This document shows, one piece after another, positions 12,663-22,907 of a stretch of 64,000 nucleotides of DNA. The stretch is from Antedon mediterranea. Its lineage: Eukaryota > Echinodermata > Crinoidea > Comatulida > Antedonidae. How positions within the stretch are numbered: the first letter of the stretch is position 1; each line of letters opens with the position of its first letter. The translations under genes and the position numbers were made by a program. The notes beneath the pieces were generated by a model. It saw only the letters and a list, made by a program, of their open reading frames with translations. It was not told the origin of the DNA and searched no databases. The stretch covers positions 22,649,070 to 22,713,069 of the forward strand of contig NC_092671.1 in assembly GCF_964355755.1 (NCBI RefSeq), in the 5' to 3' direction.

Positions 12663-14687
12663 GAAGCCGCTCGTATTGTCGGAGATACTGTGAGTAATAT
12701 ATCAGAGGCGTCCCCTGATTCCCCTAAATTCGTACTTGGAGATATAAACCACAGCGGTAAAGAAATAAAGAAAGCGTTGCCTACTTTCAAAAAGTACGTT
12801 GATAAACCTACTCGAGACGGGAATATCCTGGACAAGTGTTTCTGTAATTTAAACAAGGCCTATAGATGTATTATCAACGCTCCTATTGCAAGTTCTGATC
12901 ATAACGTCATTACCCTATTACCAACATATAGACAAAAAATTAGAGCGGAAAAGCCTACCAGGAAAATAATTAAAGTTCGAAATAGTGAGGCAATAGAAAA
13001 GCTACAAGAATGTTTCCAGTCTACTGATTGGTCAGCACTTATTGATACAGCAAATGACCTTAATTCAGCAGTAAAAGTTGTGAATGATTATATCTCATTT
13101 TGCGAGGAATTATGTGTTGAAACTAAACGTGTCACCTTTTATCCAAATCAGAAGCCTTGGTTTACACACCAAGTCAAAGCACTCATTCGCGAACGATCAA
13201 ATGCCTTTAAAAGTGGTGATACAGTTCGCATTAAATCTATAAAAGCAGAAATAAAGAATGAGATAAAAAGAGCAAAATATTTATTTAAAGGAAAGCTTGA
13301 AAATTCCATGGAATCTGGAGATGCCAAGGCGGCCTGGAATTGTATGAATATTATGTCTGGTGTTAAAGCAAAAAAGAAGATGGACCTTTCGCTATACAAT
13401 GACGGTGATAAATTTGTTAATGACCTAAACAAGCACTTTGCGCGATTTGAGAATGCCAGTCCTACCAATTGTACCAATCTGACTTCAAATATTATTACTA
13501 GCGAACATGTTAAGATTCAGCCTTGGAAAATTGAAAAGTTGTTAAAAAAAGTGAAACGAAATAAAGCAAGTGGTCCTGATAACATTAGCGGCTGTATTCT
13601 GAGGACATGTGCCCATGAACTGTCTATTCCCTTTACCAAACTGTTTCAACTGTCGTTAGATAATCATATTGTACCATCGGTCTGGAAAGATGCATCTATT
13701 ATTCCAGTACCCAAAATTCCAAACCCTAAGATTTTGAATGACTACCGCCCAATAGCCTTAACCTCGATAGTGATGAAATGTTTGGAAAATTTATGTGTAA
13801 CTTAATTATTACTCCCTTATCCCATTTAATTGATCCATATCAGTTTGCATACCAATCATGCAGATCTGTCGATGATGCGATACTAACTCTTACCCAACTG
13901 TTAAACCCGCATACAAATAACTTAAGTTGTTATGCGAGAGTTACCTTTGCTGACACAAATATAGGATCACCCCAAGGATGTGTGTTAAGCCCCCTCTTGT
14001 TTATTTTATATACCAATGACTGTAAGTCAACTTCTAGTAGCATACATTATTTAAAATATGCGGATGACACCGCCATTGTTGGCCTATTAAAAAACAGAGC
14101 TAGTGAAACTGAATATCATGATGAAATCGTTGCTTTTTCGAATTGGTGTAAGACAAATTGCCTCTTACTAAACGAAAAGAAAACCAAAGAAGTAATAATT
14201 GATTTTCGAAAAAAATATACTGCTTTGGCTCCCCTAAAAATTAATAATCAGGAAATTGAATCTGTTGAAAGCTACAAATACCTAGGTGTGACTGTTGATA
14301 ACAAATTTAGCTGGGAGAAACACTGTAAAAATACTATAAAAAAAGGAAATACACGACTGTTCTTTCTCAGAAAACTGAGAAATTATGGGGTAGATAGAAC
14401 TGTATTAAATTTATTTTACTCTTCGATTGTTGAGAGTGTGCTCACTTTCTGTTGTGTTGCCTGGTTCTGTGGATGTAGAACAGAAGAAAAAACCAGATTA
14501 CAACAAATATTAAATAAAGTAGGTAGGATCACAGGATCTAGACATAATTTGGATGACCTTTGCAACAAAATCATAAGAAATAAGGCTATGAAAATTTGCG
14601 ACGACTCAAACCACCCTTTAAATAAACATTATGTTAAAATGAGATCGAAAAGACTAAATGTGCTGAGATCGTGCAATAGTAGGGTTA
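12663..14687 (+). pseudogene. LINE ORF2: partial endonuclease and reverse transcriptase
   Basis: The sequence starts in the C-terminal half of an APE-type endonuclease (PKFVLGDINHSG, then ASSDHNVI) and runs into RT (NKASGPDNISG, then NDYRPIALTS). One frame change near 13780 moves the reading to the frame with HLIDPYQFAYQ, GSPQGCVLSP, KYADDTAIVG (the catalytic ADD) and YKYLGVTVDNKFSW. About 60-70 residues that normally follow the first catalytic Asp are missing: the frame goes from VTFAD straight to TNIGSPQGC near 13955. The element is inactive. The reading frame continues at 17814 beyond foldback D. Confidence 0.85.
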
Positions 14688-17600
14688 TAGTCAGGGTCCT
14701 CGTGTATTTCCGTAGGATTTTAATGTCCAAAGTGAGATTTTACTTGATTTCACTTTATTATGGTGCTAGGATACCAAAAATGTTAGGTAACAAATTTTCA
14801 CGATCCCGTAACCATGGTAACAGCCCCAAATTCAAAATGGCGACCAAATGGCCATATCTCCATAACCCTTTGGTCTATTGACAAGATATTGGCATCAAAA
14901 TACTCGGAATATATATATTTATATTCGTTGTAATAGAACATTTTAACTAAATGCAACCGGAAATGCTATTTTCTGTACTATTGACCCTTGACCTTGACTC
15001 GTACTGTATCTTAAAAACGGCTGGTCATAGAAATTTTTAAATGGTCTCAAATTGCTCAGACCTTATATATTTATATTTATTGTAATGCAATATTTTGTTA
15101 GAAAATGACCGGAAGTAAAGTTATTGACCTTTGATATAGAGAATAGCTTACAAGAATTTTTATTCAGTAGTCTATGGTCATATCTCCATAACCCTTTGGT
15201 CTATTGACAAGATATTGGTATCAAAATACTCGGAATAAATATATTTATATTCGTTGTAATAGAACATTTTTACTAAATGTAACCGGAAATGCTATTTTTC
15301 TGCACTATTGACCCTTGACATTGACTCGAACTGTATCTAAAAAACGGCTGATTATAGAAATTTTAAAATGGTCTCAAATTGCTCAGACCATACATATTTA
15401 TATTTATTTTAATGGAACATTTTGTTAGAAAATGACCGGAAGTAAAGTTATTGACCTTTGACCTAATAAACATGAACTTTATGTATATAAGCATTTATCT
15501 ATTTCAGCATGTATGGTCAATTGTTTGTGGTGGGGATTAAAAAAATGAGTTTATACATATTATCATCATTCGAATATTTAATTTATAATCACATATTTAG
15601 TTTTTATATATTTTATAAATAGTATATACTTTATAGTGTAAGCACATTTATCTATGTAAACAACTTTGGACAATAGTAAAAATTACAGCAGAAATTCATT
15701 CATTCATCTACTTCACTAAAATGACGTAGCCAAATTGATTCTTCCTGCACTTTTCCTGAAATGTTAATTGCTATACTTTTTTCATTTTGGAGCTCCAAGA
15801 AACTGGAGCTCCAAAATTGGATTAAAACATTTTTAATTACATCAGTACTATGCATTTATTGTGTCAGCATCCGTGTTGCCATTAAGACAGTCAAGGAGTG
15901 AGAGTGGTTGATTCTTCAACTTTTGTACCTTTAATGCTTGTTCTTGAAACATTTTCATATAATGGAGGTTTCTCATACATTGAACTGCTGCCCCGGCCAT
16001 ACATTATTACGTGGTTAGACGTTCCTTGGTTTTTCTTCTTAGATGTTTCGAGATATGAGAAGCAATCTTTCAATGCTAACATTGACTGCCATTTTGTGAG
16101 TCATATCGCCAAGCCAACGGACCAATTTAAGGAGTGAGATTGTTAGAAGTTTTTGATGTTTACAGCATCTTATGATTTTATCTCCTTCAAGCTACTAAAT
16201 GTTTTTAGTTTAATTTTCATTTCAGGTAGTCCACAACAACCAGACTTTGCTCACAAACTTCAAAAAGCTTCAACTCCTTTTTTTATTATCTCTGTTTAAG
16301 ATATATTTCTTTACTTCTTTTGAAATTATTACTAAGACAAAGTTTTAAAAAGTGTTGATTTTGTTATGAATGTATTTTGATGAAATCTTGAAGTATTTGT
16401 GTGTTTTGTGTTGAAGAGTGAGTTCGATGGGATATCTAGTTCGATTTCCTCCTCCTAAGTAATGCCAACAAGATCACCAATCCATTTTAACTGGTTTTCC
16501 TTCTGTTCTAGAGCCTGATCCGGGAAAAGAGCAAATAGTCTATTTCTTTACATTCAAATTAATTACATTCTTTTATTCACTGTTATTGGGTCATCTACAT
16601 CAAGCCAAGCTGGTCATTTGTGTGTTAGATGGCAATGTATCAGACGAGCATATAAATGAAAACCAGTCATGGGCAAAACAAATCTGCAAGATACCTTTCT
16701 AATATTATAGGTTATAATTACCATCAAATCTCACTCTGACATTTACTACTTTTTAGTTTTAGCTAAATCAGAAATCTTCAATTAATAAGTTTATAGAGAT
16801 TCAAAATGGCAATTGAAAACAATATTTGAAAATGTGAGTTTAGAAAAGAACTGAATGCATAACATAATTATCCTAGTGAACGCCAGGCTAGTGATCTGGA
16901 GGTTGTTGTCCCACATTACTTAAGTATTAATGATGTATTCTTAGTAAAAGTGAAAATTACGTCAGAGTAGGGCCAAAATATCTGACCAATATTTATCCAT
17001 CCTTGTAATGTAAATAGCTAATATTCTCTATGTCAATGGTGAATAACTTTACTTCCGGTCATTTTCTTACAAAATATTGCATTACAATATATGTATTGTC
17101 TGAGCAATTTGATACCATTTTTAAATTTCCATGACCAGCCGTTTTTTAGATTGAGTGCGAGTCAAGGTCAAGGGTCACTAGTAAAAAAAAAGGCATTTCC
17201 GGTTACATTTAGTCAAAAAGGTCTATTACAACGAATATAAATATATTTATTCCGAGTATTTTGATACCAATATCTTGTCAATAGACCAAAGGGTTATGAA
17301 GATATGACCAGAGACTACGGAATAAAAATCCTTGTAAGCTATTCTCTATGTCAAAGGTCAATAACTTTGCTTCCGGACATTTTTTAACAAAATATTGCAT
17401 TACAATAAATATAAATATATAAGGTCTGAGCAATTTGAGACCATTTTTAAATTTCTATGACCAGCCATTTTTAAGATACAGTACGAGTCAAGGTCAAGGG
17501 TAAATAGTACAGAAAAAAAGCATTTCCGGTTGCATTTAGTAAAAATGTTCTATTACAACGAATATAAATATATATATTCCGAGTATTTTGATACCAATAT

Positions 17601-17809
17601 CTTGTCAATAGACCAAAGGGTTATGGAGATATGGTCATTTGGTCGCCATTTTGAATTTGGAGCTGTTACCATGGTTACGGGATCGTGAAAATTTGTTATC
17701 TAGCATTTTTGGTATCCTAGCACCAAAGTAAAGTAAAATCAAGTGAAATCTCACTTTGGGCATTAAAATCCTACGGAACCCCTATTTTCATACATGAGGA
17801 ACCTGACTA
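14688..17809. mobile_element. Foldback element D inside the LINE
   Basis: It starts TAGTCAGG (14688) and ends CCTGACTA (17809). GTTA precedes it (14684-14687) and follows it (17810-17813). Joining the outer sequence across one GTTA restores the LINE frame through SRVMRYFNSFVPYSIRLLN to a TAA, which fixes the ends precisely. The arms are about 785 bp (14688-15475 and 17025-17809). Each holds two tandem units of about 320 bp, with ATATCTCCATAACCCTTTGG, TTTATATTCGTTGTAATAGA, AACCGGAAATGC and TTGACCCTTGACC. The 1.55 kb centre shows no recognised coding sequence. Confidence 0.9.
15480..17020. other. Central spacer of foldback D
   Basis: AT-rich DNA between the two arms. It holds overlapping short frames on both strands at 15891-16137 with no recognisable domain. 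Nothing further can be supported. Confidence 0.4.
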
Positions 17810-17813
17810 GTTA

Positions 17814-18111
17814 TGCGATATTTTAATTCTTTTGTTCCGTATTCCATTAGACTGTTAAATGATATTGCATAATTTTTGAAATTTTTGATGTATTGCTGCT
17901 TTTTTATTATTTATATAGTCAATAGTAGTTTTATGTTCATACTTGTACATTGTTAAATAATATATAGTGTTTTTAAATATTGTAATTAATTATTTTTATA
18001 TGAAACGTTTTATATATTTTTGTACTATATTGTGAAAAGCACTCAAAATATTTTCCTATGTGGAAAAAATAAAGTTATCAATCAATCTATCAATCAATCA
18101 ATTGATAAGGT
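17814..18111 (+). pseudogene. LINE ORF2 C-terminus and 3' UTR
   Basis: Beyond foldback D the frame reads FNSFVPYSIRLLN and stops with TAA at 17870, a standard L2-type C-terminus. An AT-rich 3' UTR of about 200 bp follows, then AATAAAG and an (ATCA)n tail that abuts the X exon. Confidence 0.8.
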
Positions 18112-18116
18112 TACCT

Positions 18117-18670
18117 TCAAGGAACTGCAGAAATGGATAACTAACTTGACAAGATACCGTTTTAACGTGGCCAAACACCATTTATTGTTACATGGTAGAG
18201 GTTCTGTAATTCAACCTCTAAAGAACACTAGAGCATGCATACAGCCAGGGAAAATCGACCACTTTGTATACCTTTATAACAAGTTCTCAAGTTATACAAG
18301 ACTTGCCATTTGGAGAAGAAACTCTAAAACTTTCTACAGACAGAGTTATAAAAATCCCAAATGTTGTGCGTAATCTTATCCCAGAACAATGTATTCTTCA
18401 ATACGAGAGTTACTGTCAAGAGAAGGATTTTCAACCTATGAGCCGCAGTACATTGCGTAGAGTTCTCAGCGTTTGTTCTGCTTCTGTACGCAAATCCTTA
18501 CAGGGCCTTGATTATATCTCTGCCAATGGTGGAAAAGCCTATGATGACCTGGAGAACATCGTTGATAAGTTGGGAGATTGCTATGAAATGGATTTGACTT
18601 GGGCCAAACAAAAAAACCAAAAACCAAGTCAACAGCTGTTAGTCGGCGAAACGTCAAGTTCTCTGGAAAT
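18117..18670 (+). pseudogene. X gene exon 3, right part
   Basis: It continues exon 3 after the LINE: KVTFKELQKWITNLTRYR, HHLLLHGRG, then after a frame change near 18265 TFITSSQVIQDLPFGEE, and VRKSLQGLDYISANGG. A second frame change in an A-rich run near 18615 is needed to read VSRRNVKFSGN up to the donor GGAAAT/GTAAGT after 18670. These blocks are the most conserved part of the family. Confidence 0.7.
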
Positions 18671-18956
18671 GTAAGTACCGATATCATCTTACAAACTTGA
18701 CCTTATATTGGATCATATAGAAGTAACTTTTTATCACATTATATTATCAGATCTAAATGAACTTATTTAACAATCTTTGACTATAAGGTAATAACAATCT
18801 TGTTTAAATATCTTGATAACTGCTACAGTATAAATAGAAAAACAATATAATAAAAAAAACGCAAAGTAGCGCGTTGTATGTTGTTTAGTAAAGCATGTAA
18901 GAAACAATCAAGACTAATTACATTTTTTATACAATTTATTTTATATATTATTGCAG

Positions 18957-20839
18957 ATTCACATTTCTAACCATTCTGAAGTTGCCGATCATTGTAGGGC
19001 GTATGCTCTTAGTTCTTACGAAAACAAAGGTTACCAGACTGTCTGTGATCATGACCACAATGCAAGATGTAACAGGTGTCGTATATTTCCAGAAGCTTTG
19101 TCTGAAATTCATGAAGCTTTAAACGAAGTGCGCTGCTCTTCTAAAGAAAAAGATGACATGAAGTACGTACTTACACGGTCAGTCCAAGACATCGAGACGT
19201 GGAAGGCGCATATCTTAAGATCCATTAACCAAGACGCTGCACGACATGATATTTTAGGAGATTTGAATCCTGGTTGTGCCCTAATTGTTTTAGACTGGGC
19301 GATGAAGTTTGTACCACATAAATACCGCGAAAGCCAAAGAGACTGGTTTGGAAAGCGTGGACTTCCGTGACGAAAAAGAATAAAGATAGAGAGGTACTGA
19401 TGCTAATTACGTTTGTGCATATTTTAAAATCTTGCAGTCAGGATATCGACTATGTGTTGAGGCAGCTGCCATCTATTGCACCCGATATACACTCTGTTTA
19501 TCTGCGTCAAGATAATGCCGGATGCTACCACTCTGCCCTAACATTACTCTCGTTACCAAAGATAGCGAAAGAAACTAAGATAAAAATCCGACGTATTAAT
19601 TTTTCGGACCCACAAGCGGGGAAGGGTGCATGTGACCGCAAGGCAGCCCATATAAAAAATCACATGAATAAATATCTTAATTCAGGAAAAGATATTGAAA
19701 ATCCAGAGCAGATGAAGGCACCAATTGAGTCCTTTGGGGGCATTCCTGGAGTGAAAGTCATAGTTTGTGCTTTACCTACTGGTACTATCTGTGCAACAGC
19801 AAAATGGAAAGGCGTGAGTCACATCAACAACATAGAGTATGGAAGCAGGTCCATGAAGGTATGGTTGGCGTATGGTATTGCTGCAAGACAAAATCTACTT
19901 TTGAGTAAATTCGGTGTGCCCTCGAAACTACCAAATTTAATTCATAATAAGGATACGTCTGATAAAAATCAAGCATCATTTATTACAGTAAAAGCAAGAA
20001 TACAAGTCAAGACATCTTATGAAGAACAAGCTGATATAAATGACGACGACTAAATAGAAAGTGAAGAAAGTTCTGGCACCCCCAGCAAACTGTTCTTTTG
20101 TCGCGAATAAGGTTGCATTAGGTCATATCAGAGGTACTCTTCCCTAGAGAAACACTTAGATTATGAAAATCACAAGAACGCACTAGAACATGAAACACTT
20201 CAAAATCTAGAACCAAAGATTTGCCACGGTTTGACATTGGCCCCGACCTGCAAATGGGCTGGGAGTTAAAGTCCTCTGCAAAAAAAAACCTGATTTTCTG
20301 TTCCACAGACATCCTACCTTACTGATGTTTTTGACGCTGGAGAGCAGACAGGACAGAAAGCTGATCCATGTGATGTCTCACGAGAGATGAGATCGGCCAG
20401 GCACAGCGATGGTTCACATCTATTTTCTCACGCTGGGCTAAAAAAAGGACAGATGCAGCCGTTCATGATGATGATGACGAAGATGATGATTACGATAGTA
20501 ATGAAGATGGTGACGAAATTGAAAAAAATGGAGACGATTAAAAAATGGATACGATTCAAAAATGGAGACGATTCAAAAACGGAAAAAGAAAGAGAAATTC
20601 AAATTTTGTCGCAAACTGTACTGGACACAATAGGCTTGCAGCATCCAATAATGTTTGAAAGGCATAATATTTTTGAACTGAAAGCTAAAGAAAAATTCTC
20701 CAGATTCTTGGTGCCAATGTTGCAAGAAATGTGTACTTCTCTTGAACTTGATACCACAGATATAACCATAAAGCGCAAGAAGCCATACATTGATTTGCTG
20801 GGAAAGCTGGTTTCCATGTGCAGTTGCTCGATTGATTAA
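18957..20839 (+). pseudogene. X gene exon 4: candidate D-D-D core, C2H2 finger, C-terminal domain
   Basis: After a TTATTGCAG acceptor the frame gives IHISNHSEVADHC and CDHDHNARCNRC, then LIVLDWAMKF (Asp at 19292), a frame change near 19366, LRQDNAGCYHS (Asp at 19511) and FSDPQAGKGACDRKAAH (Asp at 19607 and 19634). The spacing of about 73 and 32-41 residues is compatible with an RNase-H-fold transposase core, but this is inference. Two stops (20051 and 20108) precede or interrupt a C2H2 finger, CRE-stop-GC, followed by SYQRYSSLEKH and ENH. The conserved tail FDAGEQTGQKADP, then LQHPIMFERHNIFEL and IKRKKPYIDLL, ends CSCSID at 20839. An Asp-codon-rich stretch at 20460-20520 reads acidic in one frame and Met-rich in the other. 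Confidence 0.7.
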
Positions 20840-21433
20840 GGTAGCAACGAAGGTAAAACTGTGTCTGTGAGAATTCTTTAAAATAACAATTTAATATGTG
20901 AGACGATTCTGTTCTCTAAATTGTTAGTATTTTAATTCGCGTTCTGTAAATTTTTAATAAAGCGGAGGGGTGAAAAAATAGTAAAACAATAGTTTATTGT
21001 TTGGACTACAAATTATTAGGAAATTTCGCACGACCACATAAACGTTAACGGATGTCACCATTATACTCATTTACCTAACAACAGAGTTCAGCGAACATTT
21101 TGCGTTAACGCCCTTGCTCGTTTTGATTTTGCGCTTCGACAGGAAGTGTTGAACGCAACGCATGTGTAGCGCAAGCAACATACGCCACACGTATTAAAAC
21201 AAATCATGGAATACCTTGGGTTTAGAGACTAGGCTTAGCCAAGCGTGTTTAATCATTTTACATTTTTCATTGAAGCTATTTTTCAGAAATAAGGTTCTCG
21301 ACACAAGTAACTAAAGTTTTCGTAATGCTTGCGCATGCAAAGATCAAGTTCTTTTGGAGCTTGAAAAATAGCGTTAAGGTTAACATGCTCGTGCGAGAAG
21401 ATGATATGAGAAGATAAGAACATTATGTTGTAA
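20840..21433. other. 3' flank of the X gene
   Basis: An AATAAAG at 20956 lies about 115 bp downstream of the stop and could be the polyadenylation signal. No other gene or repeat boundary was found in this interval. Confidence 0.4.
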
Positions 21434-21604
21434 AGCCTGTTTTCCACTAGGCGAAATTATTCGAGCAAATTAAACATTTTCGCGTATACGCACGTTCAAT
21501 GGAAAACTTTGTTGATAAAAATAAACTGTGCATGCGCTCGTATAATGCAAAAAATGTTCAATTCGCGCAAATAAATTCACCTAGTGGAAAACATAACAGG
21601 CTTG
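21434..21604. mobile_element. Small palindromic MITE (TTTTCCACTAGGCGAA ends)
   Basis: AAGCCTGTTTTCCACTAGGC on the left is mirrored by CCTAGTGGAAAACATAACAG followed by GCTT on the right. Inner parts also pair loosely (CGAGCAAATTAA against TTCGCGCAAATA). About 170 bp, with no coding capacity. I could not define a target duplication because the inverted symmetry reaches into the flanks. Confidence 0.6.
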
Positions 21605-21705
21605 AGGAAGCTAAGCGAGTTATAATGTTAAGCTCAGATAGAATTGCTTAATTTCATCATGGGTTAGTCGTTAAAATTTGACTAGAAATTTATGTTTAGT
21701 GTTTA

Positions 21706-22340
21706 TATTAAAACGTAATTCCAAATTATTCAGGACCTTTCAGTTTACCTTTAAAGTTTGTTTCTCGAAGTAAAAGTTTACCTTAAATTCGTAAATAGAG
21801 AACAATAGGTACATCTGATTGATCTTGCCGACAGATAAAATCTTTGAATTTCTTACAACTTTGTAGCACTGACGCGGAGCGGAAAATAGTTTTCCCAAAT
21901 TTATTTTACTTGATTCATAAATATTAGTATCTAAACTTTAGATTGATGATTTTTTTATTTCAAAAAAATACTTTTTAAGCATTTTATTTATGCTTATTAG
22001 TAATTGGTTGGTAAAAATCTTATAATTTCATCAAATTTTTTTGAAACTTTACTACATTATTGTCAAGATACTAGTTAATGTAAGTGTAAAATATTAAAAT
22101 GTTAGGTTGCTACGTTTGGCTTCCAGAGGCTGTTAAACTTAATGTAAATTTTACACCAAAAATAACAAAATTGGCCGAAAATCGTTATTTTTGGATTTTC
22201 TCAAAAACTAAGCGATATTTTACCAAACAAACTACACATCACATTTACTTACATCAAGGTCTACCAATGTGCAAAATATGAGCCAATTCGAAATTTTGAC
22301 CCTTGCCACTAAATTATGAATATGTCTGATTTTTGGTGAC
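21706..22340 (-). repeat. Right terminal inverted repeat of X
   Basis: This is the inverted counterpart of 6657-7316. It contains GCTTCCAGAGGCTGTTAA, TCGAAATTTTGACCCTTGCC and CTTTAGATTGATGATTTTTT. It ends near GATTTTTGGTGAC at 22340. The 60-codon frame at 22099-22281 falls inside the repeat and is not a gene. Confidence 0.85.
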
Positions 22341-22379
22341 AATCACTTAAAGAGTAAAGTAAGTAAAACTCGGGCAGCC

Positions 22380-22907
22380 GTCGAGAGCGAACATATTATT
22401 TTCTACTCTCTCCTCATCGGAGTGTATATACACAATACGATCCCTTATAATGCCTGGATATTGAAGTGTTGAAAAGAGGTGAGGTTTAGATACCATATTT
22501 ATGTTTACTGTGGTGTTTAATTATTATTTTAATGCAGATAATCAAGATATATTTGAGAGAAAATGTCTAAACAACACAAGAAATCTACAGAGAGCCATGA
22601 GCCGGTCACTAGTAAAATTTTGCATACAGCGGAAGACAATGGCGAGTCAAGCATACCACCTAGTCTACCGCCTGACTCGCAGGGTAATCAGTCTGAGTAT
22701 TCGGCGTGGCTATCAAATACAATGACGATATTAATGTCTTCAAAGTCTATAGCTGATATGAAGAGCTGCATATGCGATGTGCTCACTAAAATGGCAGTAA
22801 AGGATTCTATAAGGGTGCTTGCTTACTTCAATTTTAATAAAATTTATGTTATAGAACCATTGTGTATTTGTGAAAATAAGATACAAAGGATGTGGGAAAT
22901 TGTTTGA
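22380..22907 (+). CDS. Unrecognised short ORF with possible upstream intron
   Basis: A frame from ATG 22563 encodes 114 residues beginning MSKQHKKSTESHEP and containing WLSNTMTILMSSKSIADM. It follows a plausible acceptor (TTTTAATGCAG, 22536) and a possible donor (AAGAG/GTGAGG) near 22475. A potential donor, GCA/GTAAAG, near 22798 would shorten the coding part to about 80 residues. I recognise no domain. It could be a first coding exon or a LINE ORF1 scrap. Confidence 0.25.

Larger units (their letters stand above)
12663..18111 (+). mobile_element. 5'-truncated L2/CR1-type LINE inserted in X exon 3
   Basis: The body begins inside the endonuclease domain, carries most of an ORF2, and ends with a 3' UTR, an AATAAA and an (ATCA)n tail at 18078-18111. 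TTGAT flanks it (12658-12662 and 18112-18116), as expected for target-primed insertion. Excluding foldback D it is about 2.3 kb. Orientation is the same as the host exon. 5' truncation and a short-repeat tail are typical of L2/CR1 elements. Confidence 0.85.
11565..20839 (+). pseudogene. Unnamed multi-domain gene of X (candidate transposase), disabled
   Basis: I recognise this layout from predicted proteins in cnidarian, mollusc and echinoderm genomes, none of which, as far as I know, has an assigned function. Exons with matching splice sites are 11565-12006, 12093-12194, 12383-12662 continued at 18117-18670, and 18957-20839. In order they carry an N-terminal Cys/His segment (WTVCPLHR), a WSTRRQILSIM segment, a conserved central region (SVRKSLQGLDYISANGG), a possible D-D-D core, a C2H2 finger and a C-terminal domain ending KRKKPYIDLL. 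The copy is dead: an L2/CR1 LINE interrupts exon 3, stops lie in exons 1 and 4, and frame changes occur near 12140, 18265, 18615, 19366 and 20250. A few of these could be sequencing errors in A-runs. Transposase function is inferred from the flanking inverted repeats and the acidic spacing only. Confidence 0.7.
6657..22340 (+). mobile_element. Candidate large TIR transposon X enclosing an unnamed gene
   Basis: About 650 bp at 6657-7316 is repeated in inverted orientation at about 21706-22340. Between these arms lies a single multi-exon gene (11565-20839) in the plus orientation. Two later insertions account for over 9 kb: foldback A at 7423-11287 and a LINE at 12663-18111. Without them the unit would be about 6.4 kb, a normal size for an autonomous cut-and-paste transposon. 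The outer ends look like GTCAC and GTGAC. I could not find a clear target duplication, so the ends are uncertain by 10-20 bp. That the gene is the transposase is my inference. The alternative is a host gene or retrogene that sits by chance between two inverted copies of an unrelated repeat. Confidence 0.55.
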
